Below are positions 43,156-51,973 of a DNA stretch of 64,000 nt, in pieces (positions within the stretch are counted from its first letter, which is position 1; every line of letters begins with the position of its first letter). The DNA comes from Bacteroidota bacterium (GTDB lineage: Bacteria; Bacteroidota; Bacteroidia; Chitinophagales; Chitinophagaceae). Made by a program: the position numbers and the translations under genes. The notes beneath the pieces are model-generated. The model ran no database searches, had not been told where the DNA came from, and was given only the letters and a program-made list of their open reading frames with translations. The stretch covers positions 142,451-206,450 of the forward strand of contig JAEZGS010000020.1 of assembly GCA_023437225.1 (NCBI GenBank), given 5' to 3'.

Positions 43156-43685
43156 TTGGTGGAGAACACGGAGGTAGAAAGATTCAACCCCCGGCTAAAA
43201 TGCCGTATACAAGACCCACTACCGATATTGCTAAAGAAGGTTTGTTCAACGTGATTACCAACAATCTTGAAATTTCTTCTTTAAAAACTCTTGATCTGTT
43301 CGGCGGTACGGGAGCGATAAGTTACGAGCTGGCATCGCGGGGGGCATACGACTTAACCATAGTAGAAAAGGACCCGCAGATGTTTGCATTCATTCAAAAG
43401 AATGCCGGGGCACTCAAATTTGAAAACTTTAAAGTGGTGCGATCGGATGTATTCAGATACATCGACCAATGCAATGAAAAATTCGATTTTATTTTTGCAG
43501 GTCCTCCTTATGCGCTTGAGACGATCGACCAGTTGCCATTGAAGATTTTTGAGAACGACCTGCTCAATGAGAATGGTTGGTTCGTGCTGGAACATACACC
43601 GCGTAACAACTACAAGAGTTTTGATCACTATGCAACCGAGCGGCATTACGGCACAACGATCTTTACTATCTTCATCAAACGATGA
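43146..43685 (+). CDS. rsmD: 16S rRNA (guanine966-N2)-methyltransferase RsmD
   Basis: 179 residues. R-I-I-G-G-E-H-G-G-R-K at the N-terminus and R-P-T-T-D-I-A-K-E-G-L-F-N-V are RsmD signatures; the SAM motif I is L-D-L-F-G-G-T-G-A-I-S. The catalytic motif IV, normally DPPY or NPPY in N-methyltransferases, reads F-A-G-P-P-Y here, with glycine in the first position. It is otherwise a full-length member. It overlaps the DUF3822 gene by 10 bases and the cyclo-ligase by 4 (ATGA). Confidence 0.88.
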   Translation: MRIIGGEHGGRKIQPPAKMPYTRPTTDIAKEGLFNVITNNLEISSLKTLDLFGGTGAISYELASRGAYDLTIVEKDPQMFAFIQKNAGALKFENFKVVRSDVFRYIDQCNEKFDFIFAGPPYALETIDQLPLKIFENDLLNENGWFVLEHTPRNNYKSFDHYATERHYGTTIFTIFIKR

Positions 43686-44248
43686 CAAAACAGGAGCTTC
43701 GTTCAAAATATCGCCTGCTTAGAAATGAATTGGATCCAGGTAGAATGCAGCATGAGGCAATCCTGGTCCAATCTAATTTTCAGGAATTGCTGCTGCCTCA
43801 TCTGCAAACATTACTTACCTATTCTCCTATAATATCAAAGAAAGAATTTGACAACACACCAATCGTGGATCATCTGAGAAACACTCATGAGCAATTGAAA
43901 TGTGCATGGCCACGCATCATCGATGGCGAAAATATGGAAGCGATAGTGCCGGTATTAACAGGAGCCTTTGTTATCAATCATTATGGAATTTCTGAACCTG
44001 CAACGGGTAGCATTATAGATCCGAAATCGTTGGATTGTGTACTGGTTCCGTTGCTTGCATTTGACACAAAAGGTTATCGGGTTGGATATGGGAAAGGCTA
44101 TTACGATCGCTTCTTTCAGCGATGCAGATCCAATGTTCTAAAGATCGGATTTTCATTTTTTGAGGCCGAAGAAGCCATTGATGACATCGATGAATTTGAT
44201 GTACCTTTAGATTATTGTATCACACCTTTGCGTACGTATGAATTTTAA
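43682..44248 (+). CDS. 5-formyltetrahydrofolate cyclo-ligase family protein
   Basis: 188 residues. L-R-S-K-Y-R-L-L-R-N near the start is the ATP/substrate region, and the C-terminal G-Y-G-K-G-Y-Y-D-R-F (about 138-147) is the hallmark of the family. It converts 5-formyl-THF to 5,10-methenyl-THF with ATP. Start and stop overlap both neighbours by 4 and 11 bases, so it is translated from a polycistronic message. Confidence 0.9.
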   Translation: MTKQELRSKYRLLRNELDPGRMQHEAILVQSNFQELLLPHLQTLLTYSPIISKKEFDNTPIVDHLRNTHEQLKCAWPRIIDGENMEAIVPVLTGAFVINHYGISEPATGSIIDPKSLDCVLVPLLAFDTKGYRVGYGKGYYDRFFQRCRSNVLKIGFSFFEAEEAIDDIDEFDVPLDYCITPLRTYEF

Positions 44249-45356
44249 TGCACCACTGCTAAAACCGTTTCGCATTCTCTTATTTCCTTTTTCACTTGTA
44301 TATGGTGCTGCCGTTTGGATGCGCAACAGGATGTTCGATAAAAATATTTTAGGATCAAGTGCTTTCAATCTTCCACTGATCTGTGTAGGTAACCTATCCG
44401 TTGGCGGCACTGGCAAATCTCCAATGGTAGAGTTCATTGTAAGAAAGCTACATAACCAATACAAACTTGCAGCATTGAGCCGCGGTTATAAGCGCAAAAC
44501 CAAAGGGTATGCACTCGCTAATGAAAGGTCAACCGCATTGGATATTGGTGATGAACCTATGCTTCTTCACCAGAATTTTCCTGATATAGCTGTTGCCGTT
44601 GGCGAGGAAAGGATCGTTGCCATACCACAGTTGTTGCACGACCGACCAGATACTCAGGTGATCATCCTGGACGATGCATTTCAACACAGAACTGTGCGTG
44701 CCGGATTGAATATTTTGCTTACTGATTGCAACAATCTTTTTACGCGCGACTGGTTTCTGCCTACCGGCGATCTGAGGGATGAACCATCCAGTTATAAGAG
44801 AAGCGATATTATTGTAGTAACAAAATGTCCTGAAAACCTTGCCGAAAATGAGGCCAGGGACATTTCCGAGGAAATACAATTGCTACCGCAACAATCGCTT
44901 TTTTTCACCAGCATTATATATGCAGATCCGTATCATCTCGTAACCGGTGAAAAATATCATCTCGACGATCAGACAGAAGTATTGCTTGTCACCGGCATCG
45001 CCAATCCGAAACCGCTCGAAACATTTCTACTGCATCATGCAAAAACATATCATGAGATAATATATTCTGATCACCACATTTATACAATAGACGACTGGAA
45101 AGAAATACGCAAAAGATTTGAAGCTATCCAGGCAGATAAGAAAATCATTGTTACCACCGAAAAGGATGCGGTTCGCCTGGCAAAGTTCGTAACAGAAATG
45201 GCGGGTGTACCGGTTTTTGCATTACCTATTACGATTAAGTTTCTTTTTAACGGCGAAGATCGATTCATGCAGTTGATCACTAACTTCATCGACCAATACC
45301 ACAACCAAAACCACAATGGCAAAGAAACCACAGAAGAACAAGAAGAAGAAAACTAA
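44238..45356 (+). CDS. lpxK: Tetraacyldisaccharide 4'-kinase (lipid A)
   Basis: 372 residues. An N-terminal membrane-associated helix (about 5-32) is followed by the P-loop G-N-L-S-V-G-G-T-G-K-S-P (51-62), then S-R-G-Y-K-R-K and the Walker B-like I-L-D-D-A-F-Q-H-R (about 143-151). It phosphorylates the lipid A disaccharide at the 4' position. It overlaps the cyclo-ligase by 11 bases and rnr by 41. Its presence shows an organism that makes lipid A. Confidence 0.93.
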   Translation: MNFNAPLLKPFRILLFPFSLVYGAAVWMRNRMFDKNILGSSAFNLPLICVGNLSVGGTGKSPMVEFIVRKLHNQYKLAALSRGYKRKTKGYALANERSTALDIGDEPMLLHQNFPDIAVAVGEERIVAIPQLLHDRPDTQVIILDDAFQHRTVRAGLNILLTDCNNLFTRDWFLPTGDLRDEPSSYKRSDIIVVTKCPENLAENEARDISEEIQLLPQQSLFFTSIIYADPYHLVTGEKYHLDDQTEVLLVTGIANPKPLETFLLHHAKTYHEIIYSDHHIYTIDDWKEIRKRFEAIQADKKIIVTTEKDAVRLAKFVTEMAGVPVFALPITIKFLFNGEDRFMQLITNFIDQYHNQNHNGKETTEEQEEEN

Positions 45357-47448
45357 CACAGAGAACCTTTTAACCGGCACTTTGGATATAACCCGCTCGG
45401 GGGTTGGATACGTAATTATCGACAAGCTCGATAAGGATGTGATGGTCCGTCCTTCAGATTTTAATACTGCTTTGCATGGGGACACAGTAAGGGTAAAAGT
45501 TCCGGCATTCGCCACCGGGAGAGGAGGAAGACAACAAGGCCAGGTAGTTGAGGTGGTTAAACGCAAACAAATGGAATTCCCCGGAAGGATCCAGCTCGGT
45601 CGCAGTTTCGCGTTCTTTTTGCCCGATGTCGAAAAGCCCATGCCCGATATATACATTCCCCTTGATAAGATCAATGGAGCAACTGAATCAGACAGGGTGG
45701 TGGTAAGGATCACCGAATGGGAGCAGAATAAAAAACCCGTTGGAGAAGTTGTGCAAAAGCTGGAGCCTGGCAATGAAAGCGATATGGCGATGAAGGAACT
45801 GCTGATGGAAGCGGGCTTCCCGATCATATTCCCGGAAAATGTGCTGGAAGAAGGTGAGCGAATTCCGGATATCATCCCGCAGGGGGAGATAGCTTCCCGA
45901 AGAGATTGCAGGGATGTGCTTACCCTTACGATTGACCCGGTCGATGCACGGGATTTTGACGATGCACTTTCCATTCGCCAACTCGACAACGGCCTTTATG
46001 AGATCGGCGTACACATAGCAGATGTAAGCCATTATGTTGAGCCTGACGGTGATCTTGACAAGGAAGCATACCTACGCGCGACCTCAGTTTATCTTCCTGA
46101 TCGTGTGTGCCCCATGCTTCCTGAACGCATTTCAAATGAGCTTTGTTCTTTAAGACCGCATGAGGACAAACTGACCTTCTCGGCAATATTTGAGATCACA
46201 GCAAAAGGAACGATCAAGAAACAATGGCTGGGTAGAACGGTGATCCATTCGAATCATCGCTTCACTTATGAAGAAGTACAGGAGATCATTGAGACAGGTG
46301 AAGGGTTATATAGTCACGAGATCCTGCTGCTAAATACATTGGCGCAGAATTATAGAAAACAGCGCTTTAAAAAAGGTGCGATCAATTTCTCCTCACAGGA
46401 AGTTCGCTTCAAGCTCGATGATAAAGGAAAACCAATCGGCATTATCGTAAAAGAAAGTAAGGAAGCCCATCAATTGATAGAAGAGTTTATGCTTCTCGCA
46501 AATAAAAGGGTGGCAGAGTACGTAGGCAAGATCAAATACAATAAGAAGGAAGTGCCCTTACCGTATCGTGTTCACGATACCCCTGATGAGGCGAAACTCG
46601 CGCCGTTCGTGGCTTTCGCACGAAAATACGGTCATGAATTTGATATGAGTTCACCGGAAAAAATCGCGGAATCATTTAACCAGATGCTTCGCGATGCACA
46701 TGGAAAGCCTGAGCAGCATGTACTTGAGCAGTTGGGTATCCGAACTATGGCGAAGGCGATTTATACTACAGAGAATATCGGCCACTATGGGCTGGGGTTT
46801 GAATACTATTGTCATTTTACATCTCCGATCCGCAGGTATCCGGATATATTGGTACATCGAATCCTTCAACAATGCCTGGAAGGGAATATCCAGATTGATA
46901 AGAAACTTGAGCAAAAAAGCAAACACTGCAGCGAGCGCGAAAGAGCAGCAATGGAATGCGAACGTGCCGCCAATAAGTACAAGCAGGTTGAATACATGCA
47001 AAATTTCCTGGGTGAAGAATTTGAAGGCGTGATTAGTGGCGTGTCTGCATTTGGCTTCTGGGTTGAAACTGTAGAGCACAAATGTGAAGGACTTGTAAGC
47101 ATCGCCTCTTTATCAGAATATGATGACTTTAGGTTGATTGAAACCGATTATTCACTGGTTGGAATGCGAAGTGGTCGTAAGTTTCGTATGGGCGACAAAG
47201 TAATGATCAAAGTTGTTGCCGCCAATCTTACCAAACGTCAGCTAGATTATGAATGGGTGATCACAAGTGCGCTGGCCGATGACAAGCGGTCTGGCAATCG
47301 CGTGCAGGGAAATCAACCAATCGACTCAAACGTTTCTGCTTCATCAGTAAAAAAAACCGCAAGGAAGGCTACTAATGCAGGGGCCGGTAAGGCAAAAAAA
47401 TCTTCATCTGCAACCAGGGAGCCGCGAAAGAAGAGGGATAAGAAATGA
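45316..47448 (+). CDS. rnr: Ribonuclease R
   Basis: 710 residues of the RNase II/R family. A lysine-rich start is followed by cold-shock-like OB folds (about 15-90 and 90-160) and the RNB catalytic domain, with D-P-V-D-A-R-D-F-D-D-A near 207-217 carrying the metal-binding aspartates. Later come H-F-T-S-P-I-R-R-Y-P-D and a C-terminal S1 domain near 570-655. A basic, low-complexity tail ends the protein. It is a 3'-5' exoribonuclease for structured RNA. The start overlaps lpxK by 41 bases. Confidence 0.95.
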   Translation: MAKKPQKNKKKKTNTENLLTGTLDITRSGVGYVIIDKLDKDVMVRPSDFNTALHGDTVRVKVPAFATGRGGRQQGQVVEVVKRKQMEFPGRIQLGRSFAFFLPDVEKPMPDIYIPLDKINGATESDRVVVRITEWEQNKKPVGEVVQKLEPGNESDMAMKELLMEAGFPIIFPENVLEEGERIPDIIPQGEIASRRDCRDVLTLTIDPVDARDFDDALSIRQLDNGLYEIGVHIADVSHYVEPDGDLDKEAYLRATSVYLPDRVCPMLPERISNELCSLRPHEDKLTFSAIFEITAKGTIKKQWLGRTVIHSNHRFTYEEVQEIIETGEGLYSHEILLLNTLAQNYRKQRFKKGAINFSSQEVRFKLDDKGKPIGIIVKESKEAHQLIEEFMLLANKRVAEYVGKIKYNKKEVPLPYRVHDTPDEAKLAPFVAFARKYGHEFDMSSPEKIAESFNQMLRDAHGKPEQHVLEQLGIRTMAKAIYTTENIGHYGLGFEYYCHFTSPIRRYPDILVHRILQQCLEGNIQIDKKLEQKSKHCSERERAAMECERAANKYKQVEYMQNFLGEEFEGVISGVSAFGFWVETVEHKCEGLVSIASLSEYDDFRLIETDYSLVGMRSGRKFRMGDKVMIKVVAANLTKRQLDYEWVITSALADDKRSGNRVQGNQPIDSNVSASSVKKTARKATNAGAGKAKKSSSATREPRKKRDKK

Positions 47449-47484
47449 CAGCATTGAATGCATCAAGTATATTATCTTCGGCGC

Positions 47485-48450
47485 ATGCATTCTTTCTCTT
47501 CTCTTTCTGAAAAATTTAATCAACATTTCAACACAAGGCATTTTCCTGCAAGTCCGGAATCGCTGTACGATGCGGCCGATTATTTTCTTGGACTTGGAGG
47601 CAAGAGAATCAGACCTGTTCTGTGCCTGATGGGAAATGAATTGTTTGATGAAATATTGCCCGACGCATACCATGTTGCAACTGCGGTAGAACTGTTCCAC
47701 AATTTTAGTTTGATACATGATGACATCATGGACAAAGCTCCGTTACGAAGAGGAATGCCGACTGTCCATGAGAAGTTTGGTTCTTCAACAGCGCTCCTTG
47801 CGGGTGACGTAATGCTGGTAGTTGCATATGAATACCTCAGTAAGGTGAGTCCTAAAACTGTTCAGAAAATTATGCGACTGTTCAACAGAACAGCTAAGGA
47901 AGTATGCGAAGGTCAACAGCTCGATATGAATTTCGAAGCGCAGGAAGTAGTCAACCTGGATGAATACATTCACATGATCGCCCTTAAAACATCGGTACTC
48001 ATTGCAGCCAGCCTTAAGATGGGTGCTATACTTGGCGGCGCCGGAGAAGGAAACCAGGAAGACCTTTACCAGTTTGGTAAGAACCTTGGAATTGCTTTCC
48101 AGGTGCAGGACGACTACCTGGATGCTTTCGGTGACCCTGCTAAATTTGGCAAACAGATCGGTGGCGACATACTAGCCAATAAAAAAACATTTTTAGTGAT
48201 TCATGCAATGCGCACCGGAACTACATCTCAAGTAAGCAAGCTGAAAGAGTTGATGCATTCAGACCCTGCGGATAAAGTTGACCAGGTGTTGGAGATATAC
48301 AGGGAATGTGGAGTAGATAAGTGGGCCTTTGATCTAAAAGAAAAATTCGTTCAAACAGCCTTCGATCATCTGGAGAATTGCGCAGTTTTATCGTCCCGTA
48401 AAGAGCCGTTGAAAGAACTTGCGCAATTTCTTGTTCAGCGAGAGTACTGA
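47485..48450 (+). CDS. Polyprenyl diphosphate synthase
   Basis: 321 residues of the trans-isoprenyl synthase family. G-G-K-R-I-R-P is at 38-44; the first aspartate-rich motif is L-I-H-D-D-I-M-D (D79, D80, D83) followed by R-R-G; the second is Q-D-D-Y-L-D near 217-222. It condenses isopentenyl units onto an allylic diphosphate; the residues before the first motif are bulky, so the product may be short to medium, but length cannot be assigned. Start 47485 is preferred to 47458 because it begins the conserved region. Confidence 0.9.
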   Translation: MHSFSSLSEKFNQHFNTRHFPASPESLYDAADYFLGLGGKRIRPVLCLMGNELFDEILPDAYHVATAVELFHNFSLIHDDIMDKAPLRRGMPTVHEKFGSSTALLAGDVMLVVAYEYLSKVSPKTVQKIMRLFNRTAKEVCEGQQLDMNFEAQEVVNLDEYIHMIALKTSVLIAASLKMGAILGGAGEGNQEDLYQFGKNLGIAFQVQDDYLDAFGDPAKFGKQIGGDILANKKTFLVIHAMRTGTTSQVSKLKELMHSDPADKVDQVLEIYRECGVDKWAFDLKEKFVQTAFDHLENCAVLSSRKEPLKELAQFLVQREY

Positions 48451-48678
48451 TCTGTAGAATTTGGCCAGTGGGTCACCAGTGCCTACACCAATGAAATTTT
48501 GATAAAAATAATTTTCAGAATCAACAGACGGTTTCATACTCACAAGTTTCAATGTAAAGATGTTCAAATTGCCTGTGTTTTAAGATGAGAGAATACACTA
48601 CTGGTTTTGACTTTACTCACTTATCGAATTGACTTGCTTTAATTTTTAATTAATTTAACCGCCAAAACAACTGTAATA

Positions 48679-50373
48679 ATGTCGAGGTCTCTGTTTCGCA
48701 AAAAATCAATTGACAGAATCATTCAGGACGCAGAGGAAGGAGTTGATCTGGGACATGGTGATTCGAAAGGATTAAAAAGAATACTCAATGTGAGAGACCT
48801 CACTTTCATGGGAATAGCGGCGGTAGTAGGTGCTGGCATCTTTTCCACTATTGGCTCCGCTGCCTTCAATGGAGGGCCGGGAATATCACTTCTCTTTGTA
48901 TTAACCGCAGTTACCTGCGGTTTTTCTGCTTTATGTTATGCTGAATTTGCGAGTCGTGTGCCAATATCCGGAAGCGCATACACCTACGCATACGTAAGCT
49001 TTGGAGAAATCATCGCATGGATCATCGGATGGGCCCTTATACTTGAATACGCGATCGGAAATATCGTTGTGGCGATATCGTGGAGCGGATATTTCAATAA
49101 CCTTTTGATAGCTCTTGGCATTCATTTGCCGGCCTGGCTTACGGTGGACCCGGCAACAGCTTCTTTTGCACACCAGGAAGCGCAAAACGCGATCGCGGCG
49201 AATCAACCATTGACGCCGTCCCTGCAGTTTGCACTAGACGCCTGGAATGAAGCGCCCCGATTGGCGGGCAGCGCAGTATTTATAAACCTTCCTGCATTTG
49301 TCATAGTTGTACTTGTAACAATTCTTACCTACATCGGTATTAAAGAGAGCAAGCGCAGCACCAATGCTATGGTTGTTTTTAAGATCGCGGTGATCATCTT
49401 TGTAATCATTCTCGGTTTCTTTTTTGTTGAGCCTGGTAACTGGAGCCCGTTTATGCCTAACGGAATTGAAGGGGTGCTGAAGGGCGTATCCGCTGTCTTT
49501 TATGCGTATATCGGGTTTGATGCGATATCCACTACTGCAGAGGAATGTAAGAATCCTCAACGAGATCTGCCGCGGGGGATGATCTATTCCCTTGTCATCT
49601 GTACCGTTCTTTACATTTTGATTGCATTGGTGCTTACAGGCATGGTGAGCTACGAAACGTTAAACGTGACGGACCCCCTTGCTGAAGTTTTTAATTCCGT
49701 AGGACAGCAATGGATCAGCTACATCGTTAGCATCAGCGCCGTGGTAGCAACCACCAGTGTAATGCTCGTATTTCAACTTGGACAACCAAGGATATGGATG
49801 AGTATGAGTCGTGATGGATTGTTACCGAAGATATTTGCGAAGGTCCATCCGAAATATCACACACCTTCCTTCTCGACCATTGTTACCGGTATTTTAGTTG
49901 CTGTGCCGTCCCTGTTTATGCAAAGCACATTAATGACCGACCTTACAAGTATAGGAACACTGTTCGCATTCGTACTCGTTTCGGCAGGGGTACTGCTGTT
50001 GCCGCGAATCAGCGATGAACAACGCCGCGGGTTTAAACTACCTTATATCAACGGAAAGTTGATTGTACCGTTACTGTTCATCGTTCTTATTTACTTTTTC
50101 TACGGAAGGATTGTTCATTCGATCACGAACATTCAAAACGACAGCCTTGAAGAACTGCTGTTCCTGGTATTCATACTGCTTGCCTTTATAATGGCTGTTC
50201 TTACATATCTCCGGAACTATTCGCTGATACCGGTAATGGGCGTTTTGTTTTGTTCTTACCTGCTGATAGAGATCCCTGCCATCTCATGGATATGGTTCTT
50301 CGCGTGGATGGGAATAGGGCTTGGTATTTATTTCCTGTATGGATACAGAAACAGCAAGCTCGCAACGAGATGA
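48679..50373 (+). CDS. APC-family amino acid permease
   Basis: 564 residues with about twelve to fourteen membrane helices. The first-helix motif G-A-G-I-F-S-T-I-G near 53-61 and Y-A-E-F-A-S-R-V-P near 90-98 are typical of cationic-amino-acid-type APC permeases. The long loop between helices 3 and 4 is normal for the cationic amino acid transporter-like subfamily. Substrate is unknown. The 228-base region upstream (48451-48678) is A/T-rich with no gene, confident promoter or terminator. The stop is followed after 15 bases by a heptamer array. Confidence 0.92.
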   Translation: MSRSLFRKKSIDRIIQDAEEGVDLGHGDSKGLKRILNVRDLTFMGIAAVVGAGIFSTIGSAAFNGGPGISLLFVLTAVTCGFSALCYAEFASRVPISGSAYTYAYVSFGEIIAWIIGWALILEYAIGNIVVAISWSGYFNNLLIALGIHLPAWLTVDPATASFAHQEAQNAIAANQPLTPSLQFALDAWNEAPRLAGSAVFINLPAFVIVVLVTILTYIGIKESKRSTNAMVVFKIAVIIFVIILGFFFVEPGNWSPFMPNGIEGVLKGVSAVFYAYIGFDAISTTAEECKNPQRDLPRGMIYSLVICTVLYILIALVLTGMVSYETLNVTDPLAEVFNSVGQQWISYIVSISAVVATTSVMLVFQLGQPRIWMSMSRDGLLPKIFAKVHPKYHTPSFSTIVTGILVAVPSLFMQSTLMTDLTSIGTLFAFVLVSAGVLLLPRISDEQRRGFKLPYINGKLIVPLLFIVLIYFFYGRIVHSITNIQNDSLEELLFLVFILLAFIMAVLTYLRNYSLIPVMGVLFCSYLLIEIPAISWIWFFAWMGIGLGIYFLYGYRNSKLATR

Positions 50374-50388
50374 TGCGCGCATGGAAAA

Positions 50389-50423
50389 GCAAATGGAAAA
50401 TGGTAAATGCGAAATGGTAAATG
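50389..50423. repeat. Heptamer array GCAAATG/GTAAATG x5
   Basis: Five 7-base units on the plus strand: gcaaatg, gaaaatg, gtaaatg, cgaaatg, gtaaatg. It begins 15 bases after the permease stop. The unit is related to the GGAAATG array at the right edge of the window, which opens with the same gcaaatg unit. Confidence 0.85.
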
Positions 50424-50482
50424 TGAAGAGATAGATTCCGATGTTTTTTTGTCGATCTTTGCAGGCTTAATAAAAGTAGAAG

Positions 50483-51511
50483 ATGAAGTTCCAGGTAGGA
50501 GATACGGTATTGGTATTGCATTCGAATGAAGAAGGGATGGTGATCGATATCATCAATGAAAAAATGGTGATGGTTGAAGTGAGGGGTGTGAAATTCCCTG
50601 CGTATACTGACCAGCTTGACTTTCCTTATTTTCATCGGTTTACAAAAAAGAAAATAGTAGAAGAAGAAAAAAAGCCGCGACAGTTCATTGACCAGGTTCC
50701 CAAAGAGAAGAAGAAGCAGGTGGAACGAGTTGTGGATGGCGTGTGGCTGACATTTATCCCGGTATTTGGTTCTGACGAATTCGGGGATGATGTAGTGGAA
50801 GAATTAAAGGTCCATATCGTCAATCGCACAGAGGGCGCCTACAAATTCACATACACGGTACATTATCTCGGTAGTCCCGATTTTCAACTTGTGAACCAGA
50901 TTCATCCGTTTGAAGACTTTTATGTGCATGACATCCCTTTTGAGAATTTAAACGACAATCCCAATTTTGCTTTCGAGTGGTCATTGATCAAGCCGGAAAA
51001 AAACAAGGCGGAATATCTCGAAACGAATTTGAAACTAAAAGCAAAGCAGGTATTTAACCGGATTGAAGAATTGAAAAAGAAGGGAGAAGCTACCTTTTCT
51101 TATAAGTTGTTTGATGAATACCCCGTAGCGACGATTAAAGAAGAGCCACCATTGGTCGACTTATCGCGTCTTGCGAATGCGGGCTTCAAGGTGTACCCGG
51201 CAAGTTCGGCCAGGCGCCACCTCGATCCACCGAAGTATGAGGTAGATCTTCATATCGAAAAGCTTACGAAACAACATTCGTCATTGGATAACTTTGAGAA
51301 GCTTACGCTTCAATTGAAGACACTTGAGAAGGAATTGGATCTTGCAGTGGCTCATCACCAGGCGTCTCTCATTGTCATTCACGGAGTGGGTACTGGAAAG
51401 TTGAGGGACGAGGTACATGAGGTGTTGAGATCAAGGAAGGATGTAACATCATTTGTAAACCGGTATCATCCGGCATACGGTTACGGTGCAACAGAAGTTT
51501 TTTTCAAATGA
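50483..51511 (+). CDS. DUF2027 / Smr-domain protein
   Basis: 342 residues. The N-terminal DUF2027-type region (G-D-T-V-L-V-L-H-S; M-V-E-V-R-G-V-K-F-P near 30-45) is followed by a lysine-rich stretch, a second beta-rich region, and a C-terminal Smr domain with V-D-L-H-I-E-K-L (about 252-259) and I-V-I-H-G-V-G-T-G-K-L (about 295-305). Smr domains are nucleases acting on RNA or branched DNA; the DUF2027-Smr pairing is a Bacteroidota speciality of unknown role. The stop is only 10 bases from the rnpB 5' end. Confidence 0.9.
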   Translation: MKFQVGDTVLVLHSNEEGMVIDIINEKMVMVEVRGVKFPAYTDQLDFPYFHRFTKKKIVEEEKKPRQFIDQVPKEKKKQVERVVDGVWLTFIPVFGSDEFGDDVVEELKVHIVNRTEGAYKFTYTVHYLGSPDFQLVNQIHPFEDFYVHDIPFENLNDNPNFAFEWSLIKPEKNKAEYLETNLKLKAKQVFNRIEELKKKGEATFSYKLFDEYPVATIKEEPPLVDLSRLANAGFKVYPASSARRHLDPPKYEVDLHIEKLTKQHSSLDNFEKLTLQLKTLEKELDLAVAHHQASLIVIHGVGTGKLRDEVHEVLRSRKDVTSFVNRYHPAYGYGATEVFFK

Positions 51512-51521
51512 TCAATTTAGA

Positions 51522-51867
51522 GCTACAGGTCGAACTATCGCTCCGAAAGGGGAGGAAAGTCCGGACAGCATAGAGCAATGTACCGGTTAAGAGCCGGGTC
51601 CCTCACGGGAACAGATAGTGCCACAGAAAATAACAGCCATGAAAGTGGTGATGGTGAAAACGTGGGGTAAGAGCCTACGACGTCTGCGGGTAACTGCAGG
51701 CGGGGGTAAACCTTGCATGCTGAAATGCCATGTATACCAGCGTTTGAGGGCTGCTCGTCCGAATCTTCGGATGCGCTGGGTGGGTAGGCAGATAGATCCG
51801 GTTGGTAACGACCGGGCCAGATAAATGATAGTTTAGAAACAGAATCCGGCTTATGAGCCTGTAGCCT
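51522..51867 (+). ncRNA. rnpB: RNase P RNA (bacterial class A)
   Basis: The conserved 5' core GAGGAAAGTCCGGAC is at about 51551-51565 and the 3' core with AGATAAATGATAG and ACAGAATCCGGCTTA at about 51820-51853. Terminal helix P1 is formed by GCTACAGG (51522-51529) and CCTGTAGC (51858-51865). The length of about 345 bases is normal. TTTTT follows the P1 3' strand, so P1 may double as terminator. It is the ribozyme that trims tRNA 5' leaders. The small reading frame at 51618-51824 is not a gene. Confidence 0.96.
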
Positions 51868-51872
51868 TTTTA

Positions 51873-51970
51873 CGGAAAGCGGGAAGCGGGAAGCGGAAAG
51901 CGGAATGCGGAAAGCGGAATGCGGGAAGCGGAATGCGCACCCGATTACTGATTACCGACTACCGATTACC
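51873..51970. repeat. Heptamer array: CGGAAAG x9, one spacer unit, GATTACC x4
   Basis: Fourteen contiguous 7-base units on the plus strand. Nine are CGGAAAG/CGGGAAG/CGGAATG; one reads cgcaccc; then gattact, gattacc, gactacc, gattacc. It starts 6 bases after rnpB and ends 3 bases from the plsX stop. The first block is the reverse complement of the TTTCCGC family at 14219-14246. The second repeats the GATTACC block of 2129-2156. Confidence 0.94.
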
Positions 51971-51973
51971 TGT

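Noticed and set aside
45222..45989. 255-residue minus-strand frame
   Set aside because: Antisense to lpxK and rnr, which both have full family motifs; composition is low-complexity serine-rich shadow.
48451..48678. 228-base spacer before the APC permease
   Set aside because: No coding frame, -7 box with supporting -33, or hairpin stood out by eye.
51618..51824. 68-residue frame
   Set aside because: Lies wholly within the RNase P RNA.
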